Shown in pieces: positions 54,767-64,000 of a stretch of 64,000 bases of DNA. The notes below the pieces were generated by a model. The model was not told the origin of the DNA. It searched no databases and saw only the letters and a program-made list of their open reading frames with translations. Both the position numbers and the translations under genes were made by a program. The stretch covers positions 19,822,327 to 19,886,326 of the forward strand of contig CM065313.1 of NCBI GenBank assembly GCA_033032175.1, read 5' to 3'. The DNA comes from Saturnia japonica. Taxonomy: Eukaryota > Arthropoda > Insecta > Lepidoptera > Saturniidae. The stretch's first letter is position 1. Each line of letters opens with the position of its first letter.

Positions 54767-55596
54767 ATGCCAGCAACCCCTGAAGAGTGTACTAGAATTC
54801 TGACGACGCTTGAAGAGGGGCGCAGTCAGCGTTTTTACAGTGAGAACTGTTGGTGTGTTGTTATCAACCGTTCAAAGAGTGTTCCAACAATTTGCAGAAA
54901 CTGGATCCAATTTCGCAGACCAGGAACAGGCCGAAAAAGTGCACGACAGCGCAGGATGAACGATATATAGTGTCAATAATGTTGAGACATCGATTTTAAA
55001 CGGCTGTTGAAGTCAAAACGCACCTTCTACGTGCTGGAGGGAGCAATCCGAGCACGTGTACAGTGAGGCGGCGTCTTGCTGAAGCAAACTTGAAGCCATT
55101 TAGATCCAAAACTCAATGCACGCACGACGTGAGACAAAGTGTCTACAGAAGACCAGGAGAGCGCTATAACCAAGTTTGCATTGAAGAGAAAATGCCGAAC
55201 GGTACAGGCTCCATACACGTGTGAGCTGGAATTTCTTTCTAAACTGCACCGAGCTAGTGGTAATATCAAAATAGTACTTTAACTGCAGAATGATACTTGA
55301 ATGAAATCTTAAATGAGTATGTTGGCCCATTTTTAGTAAATATGGGTGATAACTATGAAGATGTCGCCATTACACGCATGGACTGGCCAGCATGCAGCCC
55401 ATACTTGAACCCCGTCGACCATGCCTGGAATGAACTGCGCCAGCGAAATTCCCCTCCAATTACGCTTCGTGTGTTATGGCGAAAGATCGATCGCAGAAAT
55501 CAGTATGATGACTTAGTATATAGAGAATTTATGAATCGGAAGATCTTAGCTGTCAATTGTGTGTATCCGCCAAAGATTGAAACAGTATTTTTATGA
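54767..55596 (+). pseudogene. Tc1-like transposase relic
   Basis: Across several frames: ATPEECTRILTTLEEGRSQR (paired-like DNA-binding start), ICRNWIQFRRPGTGRKS (the RRPGSGRP-type linker), HLLRAGGSNPSTCTVRRRLA-like text near 55020-55085, then ACSPYLNPVDHAWNELRQR (catalytic DDE end, PDLNPIEHxWDEL-like). The middle, including the first catalytic Asp, is missing or too degraded to read. Internally deleted and inactive. Confidence 0.75.
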
Positions 55597-55669
55597 CTTT
55601 ACATCATTTCGAAGTTTTATTAACTTTCAAAGTAAATTATATAAATAGTGATGATATAGATTACATCTA

Positions 55670-55730
55670 CCAAAACGCACATGCGGATGAGGGTGGTAGC
55701 TACCCAGTAAAGCATATCTTATAAATGTAC
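55670..55730 (+). repeat. Rep-A fragment
   Basis: GAGGGTGGTAGCTACCCAG matches the middle of Rep-A. Confidence 0.4.
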
Positions 55731-55849
55731 GTGGCAGTCTAAATATACTTACATCGCTTTAAAATACTATTCATATTTAAAGAATCGTCAGCAATATATA
55801 GAAATAACAAATATTAATATTGTTACTAAGCGGGAATCAAAGTTCAGGT

Positions 55850-56095
55850 CCAAAGTCTAGAAATGTAAAATATGGAGTTCTTCAGGGGAGTGTTTTAGGC
55901 CCTTATTGTTCCTGGTTTTTATATAAATGATTTAGCAAAAAATGTCAAACATCTTACCGTACTATTTTCTGATGGTAGTACAATAGTTATAAAATCAGAC
56001 AAATGCTATAATTATGAAAATGAAATCACACCTTTAAACAATCGATTGAATGATTGGATAAGAACAATTATGTTCTTAAATTCATTCAAAGGCCT
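55850..56095 (+). pseudogene. LINE reverse-transcriptase fragment
   Basis: Reads YGVLQGSVLGPLLFLVFIND and then FSDGSTIVI, corresponding to the VPQGSVLGPLLF and FADDT motifs, with the catalytic DD replaced by DG. Confidence 0.65.
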
Positions 56096-57079
56096 CCTCT
56101 AGTTGTTAACAGTGCGTTCTGTCTCGGACAGACCATTTTTTTCATTTGCAGATCATCTTCTCTTTTCTAGTAGATGAAGGCATTTGAACAACTTCCGCAG
56201 GTCTGATCCGTTCGAAATTAGATATCCTATTGCAAAAACATAGTTACCTTGACCTGACACTGCAGCATCATTTAGACCGTGTAGAGTATGAAACTTCTCA
56301 CGAACTTACAGCAGAGGTATCATGTTTGGATTCATTGGAATGGTCTCAAAATATAGGTTATATATATTGGGCTCTTTTAAATTTTGAATATACCTTGTTG
56401 CAGAAAATTTTGCTACCAAACATTTTTAATGTTACCGCTATTTTAATCGATGACTATAGTTTTGCGTATGAGTTCTTTTAGGGCTCACATAACTACTGTG
56501 GGATGCCTATACCCGGGGTTAGAACACGTTTCTCACATTGGTTAATAAATATAGAACTATTAAATTAGACAAGCTAAATTGCTAAATTATTAGAAAAGGA
56601 AACAAAAAACCCGAATGCAACAAAAACACATGAGACAAAAAAACTTCTATTGTTACTTTTATTTGATTCCAAAATATTATATAGCTTAGGTCACTCCCAC
56701 TTATGACAACGACACCTAGTATGCTAAAATATATCAAGCCATTTAGGCAACAGAGCGGGACAAAGAAATAGACATACATGCATTACATATGCTCGAAAAA
56801 CTTAAACTTCATTTTTCGCAGTCGAGTTAAAATAGCATAAAGTAAACCATGTTGTTACTGTAGTTAGTCATAAGAGGAAAAATTTACCTATTACCGACTT
56901 ATCGGAATAATATTAATTAACAAGTATTTATATATTTATATTTAACCGTTACATATTTAAATAACTAAACGTGGTATTTCCGAGCATTATGCCATCATCA
57001 AAACATTTCGAAGTGATTTACATTTAGAGGTTATATCAAAACAATTCAAGGTGAAGGCTGTACAACACGTGCAGTTTTC
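56096..57079. other. Gene-free interval
   Basis: AT-rich. An open stretch at 56230-56481 has no recognisable family and no supporting signals. No element identified. Confidence 0.35.
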
Positions 57080-57450
57080 GACTTCAAAAATTCTAAGTAA
57101 TGTCGCCATGTCGTGGGGGTGAAGTGGTTTAGACCGGCAGAATATGGATTTGATGTCCGCAGGTCGAACCCTATGTACCAACGATTTTTCGGAATTCGCG
57201 TACATTTACTCATTGAAATTGGTAACACAATCGGGTGACGGCGACGAAAAACATCGTGAGGAAACCTGAACGCTTGAGAAATGTTAATATAGTACCACTG
57301 TGAGGAAAAAATATAGAATTGTTGTTTTTTTGGTGTTTGAAATCGCTAATATGTCGTGGACTGGCGTGGTGATTATCCTGTACCTTATCTTGAGTAAAGG
57401 TCTTTGCCCAACGGTGGGACAATAACAAGCTGATATTACAAGCTCTACCG
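57080..57450 (+). repeat. tRNA-related SINE with common lepidopteran 3' body
   Basis: A tRNA-like head (GTGGTTTAGACCGGCAGAAT, then GTCCGCAGGTCGAACCC as B box) is followed by AAAACATCGTGAGGAAACCT, TGGACTGGCGTGGTGATTAT and GCCCAACGGTGGGACAATAA, a body and tail I recognise from moth SINEs. Confidence 0.7.
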
Positions 57451-58937
57451 CAGATCTCTACATCTCTTATAGATGAGATCTCATAGATCTAAGATCTACC
57501 GCAACGTATTTTTCATCACACTTGTACGTAAACAGTGTCATAATATGCAGACTATCTTGTGTGTAACCCCCTAAACAAAGCCCGAGGCCTTTTTTACGCT
57601 AACGCCCGGGGGCGTAATGGCTTTTTCAATTAATGCCATTTTTTACAATCAATTTGGCGGTATGTGTCTTTGCGCCTTTTACGTTTCTGAATTCAACATA
57701 TTTGTATTATCTATAGAACACTAGCCCGCCAACCGCATAAAAAACCGCTCTTGGCATTTTTTGTAACTGTTTAGTTGACTAGTATTGTGAATTAATATTA
57801 ATGAATTAATTTTAATAGTTAAGTTTACATAAATCTATCTTTGTTATTAATATCTATCTATATATTGATAACGTTTTTTAATATGATGATAAACATGTCG
57901 GTCTTATTACAAAAACAGCAATAAATACGTGTTGAACATACGTTTAGCTAAACAGTTCTAAGATTAAAAAACATGTTGAACATCAGTTTAAAATACTTTA
58001 TTACAAAATCGTGCCTATTCGATGTCCAGCTAAACATCTGGTTTAAGTTTGTATCCAAGCAACTCACAGGGCGACTTGCGCAACATTTCATAATTACAGT
58101 TAGCCCCTAAAATGGATTTATCGTAAACGCACTTAGGGTCATCTTGCACGAGACATACAGTGCGCTGATTTAGTTAAATATAATTAGCGAGTCCGTAAGG
58201 CATTCTCTGCGTTCCGTTTCACATTTTAACGAATTTCTTAACCCGAAAAGCGCAATGACGTGTAGAAACGTGTATTATGTATATATAATGAAACATGCTT
58301 ATTTGGATTTCATTGTTTGTTGTCTGTCAAAATCAATTGAATAACATGAAAATATCGCAATTATCTTCTATTAGCTGAAAACAAGAAGAAAAAGAAGTCT
58401 GCTAACCTAATTTATAAAACTAATAGTACAGATCTATTATATTATATTTTGGCTTTACTTGACTAAAGTTTTAAAAATATTTATTAATTGTAGGTAAAGT
58501 TAATATCGAATTGTATCGAATGAAATTCAGAATAAGAATCTGCTTTCTGATTTCCTCTATCACATTTAAGTTCATAAGTTTCAAACCGAAATATTAAGTG
58601 AAACATGTATAAGAACTGAGTTGTGTACACTGGGAGTATTTTTTTAGCGATTCATTAAAATATTGCTCGAAAGCGGTATTACTTCATAACGTTAATGTAA
58701 AATCATATTTACCCTTTGGCCATACTATAAACGATATGAAATCTATCAAACAATATACAATACCAATATCAAAATAATAATACATTACCAACTGCATAAG
58801 TATTTGGTATGTTACTAGGCTTTCAGGGCGGGTATATCAAATATTTATGGGACAACTCGAGTCAGAAAATAACACTCAAAGATTAAAATTATGAATAGAA
58901 TCTTCAAGACTCGGGTGTCCTAGTTCAGGCACTAGAA
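57451..58937. other. Gene-free AT-rich interval
   Basis: Four AGATCT/AGATCT-like hexamers and a small dyad lie at 57450-57500. The rest has no coding sequence and no element I recognise. Confidence 0.4.
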
Positions 58938-59745
58938 TTCATTATTTTCTTCTTCTTCATTGTTCTATCCCACTTTAAGTGGGGTTGGGTCTCCTAATTT
59001 ATTGCCGCCAGGTCTATCTGTTCTGGAATGTCGGGTCGGGCAGTTCTTCCTCCTATAGGAGTTTCGTCATGCTAGTCCACAACGTAGCCGGAGGTCGTTT
59101 TCTACCTCTCTTATATTCAGGTAGTTGCAATGCTTTGTTCACTACATGCTCCTTGTCTCTTCGCTTCACGTAACCATACAACCTGAGACAGCTCTCGGTT
59201 AGTTTCTCTGATATAGGGGCGACTTTCAAACTACCACGGATGTGCTCGTTTCGTACTTTGTCTAATCTCGTTACACCTCCAGACCACCTCAGCATCTTCA
59301 TCTCAGTAGTGTGAAACTTTTGTAAATGCCTCTTTTTTACTGGACAACATTCCGCTCCGTACATGAAGCCCAGTCTCACCACCGTTCTGAAGGTCTTGCC
59401 TTTGTTCTTATTGGCATACGAGTAACGCATAAGACTCCAGTTAGTGATCGCCACTTCAGGCATGCCACGTTCACCCTGTGTGCTACATCAGCGTCGATAT
59501 CTCCTTGGTTTGTGATGACCGAGCCTAGGAATTTGAATTTATTTATTTTAGACACAGTTGTACGATCAGGGTAGTAGATTGTCTCTGGGCTACTGTTGTT
59601 ATTAAATTAGCATGGTAAATGTTCAGTCTTTGATCTACTAACTTTTAGACCTACGGAGTCCAGAGCTGTAATCCATATGTTCAAGGTAGTTTGTAGCTCG
59701 GTTGTAATTTCTTGTAATTTATTATATGTCATTGATAAAGTTATT
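58938..59745 (-). pseudogene. 5'-truncated RTE-like LINE
   Basis: The minus strand reads SVGLKVSRSKTEHL (end of reverse transcriptase), NKFKFLGSVITNQGDIDADV, then in the longest frame TVVRLGFMYGAECCPVKKRH, EMKMLRWSGGVTRLDKVRNE, LRLYGYVKRRDKEHVVNKAL and KRGRKRPPATLWTS, the standard C-terminal order of RTE-type LINEs. A GAAGAAGAAG-type tail at 58940-58960 marks the 3' end. A frame change near 59460 and a stop near 59610 break it. Confidence 0.8.
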
Positions 59746-61100
59746 ATTGTTATTATGTTAAGCAAACTTTATCGTCGAAAGAGTTAATATAGTATCATTA
59801 CGTGAATGATGGTGATGTCTGAAAGTAACTCTCTCCCTATACATCAACCGAAAATGATAACAATTGTAAATAATAACTTGAAAAAATTTGTTAATAAACC
59901 CGATGGAATTTCTACTTCTCGATAACTTCTCTATGACTAGAATGTTTTCCAAACCGGCAAGAAATCTTCATTAGTGCCTTCTTAAGGTCTAAATTGATTC
60001 AATATTTTGATTTTATGCACTAGATAGAATGATTGTGATACTTTCTGATTTTGTGCAGTTGGTTTGTGTATCATAAACTGTTTTAATATTATTATTTATC
60101 GGTGTTATTTCTTACTGATGACTAGTACACATAATTTCAACGAAGATATTACGTTACAATGAAACATTTTCTTTGAAGTCAAGGTTAGATATTTGTAAAG
60201 ATCGTTACATCTTTTTTTGTTCTATTGTTTATATGTACAGCATTTGGCTACAATCTTACCTGATGTTAAGTGAGGGCGAGATTTTCAACTTCAGGCCCAA
60301 CTATAATATAGCAACATGATATAAAACCATGCCATGGTTGCATACTGCTGTTTTTCTTCACCGAAAGCTCAGGTTCATTGTAGGAATTTGAACTCACGTC
60401 AATCAACCCGAACACGTAGAATTGCTTATAATAGCTCAATGATGATCAAATGTTACGCAATAATAAAACGATATATTTCATTCGTAAGATTAATTACGTC
60501 AGAGTATATAGTAAAAGTCATTCGTACAGTACTTGTAGAGCTTACTGTACCGTGGGAAACCAATATACCTAAAGACCACGCAATAAAAATCTGTATCATT
60601 GAGTCGCAAATTATGTGTCTTTTTGAATCACGCAGAAAGCTTCACATGCGCCGTTGTCTTCTGAGAAAAAACCGGGAATCGTTAGAGTAGACCTCAGTAA
60701 CCTGACGATGCTGCTAGATGGAGACAAGATCTACAGAAGACAACCAGAAGTGATTTATGAACTGCTTAAGATCAGACAAAATATTTTGTTACAGCCGTGG
60801 GTAGTTTTACATTAACAATTTATTCGCGCAAAGTAATAAATCGCTCTTCGAAGGTAGTGTTGTCGTACTTAAAGTTTCTTCCTCTATGATTTTCTTGTTT
60901 TCTTTTATATTGCAAGGTGTTTATTTCGAAATCACAAGATGGTACTTGAACTTGTAAACATGTTGTAAACAAAATGCGTCATCGTTTTTAAAAGAACGGG
61001 AACGTTTTACTTTTAGACCATTATTTAATTTGTTAATGCATTCCAAGCGATTTTTGCATGTGTGAATAAACATAATGCCTCCTAGAACTTATGACTACAT
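59746..61100. other. Gene-free interval with a deleted Rep-A copy
   Basis: Rep-A copy 7 (60238-60420) keeps CTTACCTGATGTTAAGTGAG, ACCATGCCATGG and CACCGAAAGCTCAGG but lacks the middle. Nothing else recognised; the open frame at 60334-60690 starts inside Rep-A and is not convincing. Confidence 0.5.
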
Positions 61101-61117
61101 ATTCAATGTTTCGAACT

Positions 61118-61155
61118 TTCGAGCACATTCTGGACGATTCGAGAGATTTCGAGAA
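61118..61155 (+). promoter_or_regulatory. Phased heat-shock-element-like array
   Basis: TTC begins at 61118, 61128, 61138 and 61148, exactly 10 bp apart. The triplets 5 bp after each are GCA, GAC, GAG and GAA, so eight alternating 5-bp units lie in perfect register, ending with the ideal TTCGAGAA. TTTTATACT follows at about 61164. No credible gene follows. Confidence 0.6.
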
Positions 61156-61949
61156 TGGTGATTTTTATACTTTTACTAAGAACGTAAAGGAAAGGCTAGT
61201 TATTATGATGATAAGTCGGTCCTCTAGTGGCGGTTTGATTTTCCTTTGAGTCTAGCCGTTTACCAGTTTAGAATTGATTGTATAAGCGAAGGACTCGTAT
61301 GGAATCGTATCGACTAAAGAGCCTCGGCTTGGATATCATTTCCCTACACGAAAGTATCACACTAGAATTTTGACATGGCATTACTACTTTTGACACCTAT
61401 TTATTTAGTAAATACTTTTACAAAAAAAAAACAACGTTTTTTACTAAAACCAATTATTTATATTTAAAAAGAAATAACTTATCATACGAGTATTTAAAAA
61501 AGTTCCTTATGAAATATTTTATATAATTTTCGTTTTCGATCCAAATCTATGTCTATTGTCTGAGCTATTCTGCCTTAAGAAATATCTAGATACTAGTTTA
61601 ATTATATTACAGTCTGCATCATTTCCACGTCAACTACTGTAGAAAAATCTTACACAAAATCACACAGCCTGCATACCATATAAAAAACCTTTTAAATATT
61701 ATATTCAATAAATAAATAGAATTGTTCCGTGACAGCCACTATGGGTTTACTAAAAATAAAAAAATTACAGATGTTGGATTTAACTAATGAAGCACATTTT
61801 GAATTTTTTGTTACATAACATTATTAGTGACTTTTGTAACCCTTGCAGTGGTGATTGTAACCTCATATTTTGTAAACTTATTAATTATGGTAACCATGGG
61901 AAATAACGTAATATATTTTCATTCTACCTGTCAGAAAACAAAATGTAGC
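61156..61949. other. Gene-free interval
   Basis: No coding sequence downstream of the HSE-like array in either direction; AT-rich with an A-run at about 61421-61431. Confidence 0.4.
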
Positions 61950-62210
61950 ATCTTATAATTAAAATAGGCGTTCTACAAGGTTCCATATTGAGGCCTGTCT
62001 AGTTACTAGTACACACAAATGGCTTGCTTTACATATTTATAGAACTACACAAAATTATGTTTACGGACGACACTTCTTGTACATTTATTAAAGTAATTAA
62101 AAAACAAGGATCCGTGGATGCTCGATACAATACAAACATGATAATAACATATTGGCCAATGAATTTAAACTTTTGATATAAACAATATATAGTTACAAAT
62201 AAAAGAAATT
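61950..62210 (+). pseudogene. LINE reverse-transcriptase fragment
   Basis: IGVLQGSILRPV and FTDDTSCTFI match the VPQGSILGPL and FADDT motifs. Stops and frame changes show a short fossil. Confidence 0.6.
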
Positions 62211-62722
62211 CAATTACTTCATCTTAATATTATTAATAATAAAAAAAAATCTATGAATATTAATACTAAATTATAATATGGTAACCCACTGACGCTTTCG
62301 TAAAGGCATTTGACTTCGCTACAATTGCAGTTTGAAAAATCAAATAATTCAAAGTTATAATCGCATCAGTGAGGCTGGTTCTTTTACTGTTTTTATTTGA
62401 CAATGAGCAATCCATGCAATCTTTAATATAAATTACTTCTTATTATTATTAACTTATTGAAATCACATTAAAAAAAATGTTAAATAAAGCGTTAAATTAT
62501 AAATTAAATAATACATCGAGATGAAGACGTTTGTTGTTATTCTTACTCGATGATCAAATCAAGAGATATACATATCATAAAAGAACATCGTAGTGCCCTT
62601 AGAACGGCGATCAGTTGACCATAAATCACACTGCGCATGTAATACTACTGCAAATTGTATACAACCGTTTACACCAAAAGGATATGAATCTATATCCTAA
62701 TCAACTCTTATTCGACATTGCA
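62211..62722 (-). other. Probable 3' UTR side of the second host gene
   Basis: AT-rich with no repeat recognised. AATAAA on the minus strand at 62397-62392, about 325 nt after the stop codon, could be the polyadenylation signal. Confidence 0.35.
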
Positions 62723-62895
62723 TTACCGATAAGAGGGTTTAAGGGGACTGTCGTCGGTAGCTTCCTCGTCTTTGCAGTATCGTAAAGGCACTTCCTCGTA
62801 AAAAGTATCTTCTTGGATAACGCTGTTCTCATAGATTGGTCTTGATGCCATCAAAGTGTTCGGAGCAGTGTATACCACGCTACCATAAACAACGC
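62723..62895 (-). CDS. Last coding exon of a second host gene
   Basis: AACGTTACAG|GCGTTG starts the exon (first base 62895, phase 1 in). It encodes 56 residues: VVYGSVVYTAPNTL, MASRPIYENSVIQEDTFYEE, VPLRYCKDEEATDDSPLKP and SYR, with TAA at 62725-62723. Four tyrosines in acidic contexts (IYENS, FYEEV) and the hydrophilic character suggest a cytoplasmic tail, but this is inference. Upstream exons must lie beyond the right edge. Codons are well balanced and there is no disruption, unlike the transposon relics nearby. Family not recognised. Confidence 0.6.
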
Positions 62896-64000
62896 CTGTA
62901 ACGTTACAAAAATTAACATTTAAAACTTTTTTTGAAGTTATTTACTTCTATAAGTGTGTTATGGATTAATTATGAGAATAAATTATTTTTACACACAGTT
63001 ACAAAAACTCAATGTTATTTTATTAAATTCTTACAATAGTGCCATCTAGTTACAATTATAAAATAAGTTATAATGAATACTCTTTGGTTCACTATGTAGT
63101 TCATAGTTGTAACACTAGATGTCAACGTAATGTAATATTTCTAGAACGTAGATCTTTCACATTTTTACCGACTTCAAAGACAGTAGTTACTCAATTCGAA
63201 TGTTTTTTCTATGGATGTTCAGCCTTAACTTCTTTGTTTATGAACGGATTTAGAAGATTATTTTTTCGTTGGTAAAGCTTATACCTCAAGTGTGGGGTCC
63301 TATTTTTATTTCATTGGCATTTGACCTTGAACTTCGAAGATACACCAGAAAACATTTCAAAATCATTGAAGTTGATTTCTCAAAAATTGTCTTGTTTTAA
63401 ATATGTCGTTTACAACACAATCCTGTTGTCAATTTATATTTTATTACTTGTTTACCCGTCCGCTGCGGTGGTAGTATATTAGACTTTAGTAATAGTGTGA
63501 CTATTCAAAGAGATATAAATACTAACCCGCGTACCTACCAGTAATACACAAATTTGTTTTTTTTTTTTTATAGAAATTATATGAACAGTAGTATAGTGGT
63601 CCGAACTATTAAATATCTTAATTTTGCCATCACAATACATCCTTGATAATTTAATATACGGTAATATGTTCCTGTAAAAAATTTGACAAGCTTGATTTTA
63701 TCAAAGACCAGCACAGTCTTATAGTCTCACAGTATACTGGGAATAGATATAATATAGTTCTAAAACCAATAATAGTTTTTTTTTAGATAATAATAGTGGT
63801 AAATTATAATATGATCGCGAATCACATTACTAATTCGCCGGACAGTATGTTCGAGGACCATGTGATGAAGGTTTTACTGTCAATAGGTTATTACAGGATC
63901 GAACAAGAAGTGACTCTATGCAGTCACTAAATCTATAAATTAATAAAATTTAAGTGTCTGTTTATAATGCTAAAATAACAGCTTCTTGCTAAATGCATAT
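62896..64000. repeat. Intron of the second gene with repeats
   Basis: Rep-D in plus orientation at 63165-63385 (ACTCAATTCGAATGTTTTTT, CTTTGTTTATGAACGGATTT, CTTCGAAGATACACCAG). A degraded SINE-like piece at 63790-63935 (AATTCGCCGGACAGTATG). The right edge (63977-63998) has AACAGCTTCTTGCTAAATGC, resembling the left end of the 18536-19639 element. Confidence 0.5.

Noticed and set aside
56230..56481. 83-codon plus-strand ORF
   Set aside because: AT-rich chance frame with no family, splice sites or conserved motif visible.

Overview
The window reads as nuclear DNA of an insect, most likely a moth or butterfly. It is AT-rich and packed with interspersed repeats. It carries a BEL/Pao element, a mag-like Ty3/gypsy element with very short LTRs, several LINE lineages, tRNA-derived SINEs and the 'ACTAGCTGTGCCCGCG'/'ATACTAATATTATAAA' type of repeat common in Lepidoptera. 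Nothing bacterial is present: no operons and no ribosome binding sites. No tool was run, so family names are from recognition and boundaries are approximate.

Layout. 1-4465: end of a BEL/Pao retrotransposon with an open pol frame and a probable 3' LTR. 4466-9130: old repeats, a Jockey-like LINE relic and a tRNA-derived SINE. 9131-13179: mag-like Ty3/gypsy copy with both LTRs but a broken interior. 14338-16248: inactive IS630/Tc1/mariner-type transposase, possibly with an intron. 18536-19639: inverted-repeat element. 20740-22240: GC-rich endogenous viral element (EVE1) with the start of a superfamily 1 RNA-virus helicase. 22420-24401: hAT-like transposase relic. 24700-25060: tandem repeat.

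The main result is a host gene on the minus strand, 54124 down to 26146, pieced together here from splice sites and codon phase. Nine coding exons (33, 65, 39, 34, 44, 42, 2607, 146 and 41 nt) keep one open frame of 1016 codons. The predicted protein has a signal peptide, a short Cys-containing N-terminal region, about 48 tandem 17-residue Thr/Pro/Lys repeats with N-glycosylation sequons (a 51-bp minisatellite in one exon), one transmembrane helix and a short basic tail: a mucin-like type I membrane glycoprotein. Its introns hold a nearly complete two-ORF LINE (38600-43322), an EVE with the C-terminal half of an RNA-virus helicase (EVE2, 49005-49797) antisense to the gene, and a 2.4-kb inverted repeat that encloses exon 2.

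54767-64000: a Tc1-like transposase relic, LINE fragments, a SINE, a phased heat-shock-element-like array at 61118-61155, and the last coding exon (62723-62895, minus) of a second host gene that continues past the right edge.

The two EVEs have the same orientation and cover neighbouring parts of one helicase domain. With this TE density they make the region a reasonable, untested candidate for small-RNA production. Transcription of the mucin-like gene would itself yield RNA antisense to EVE2.
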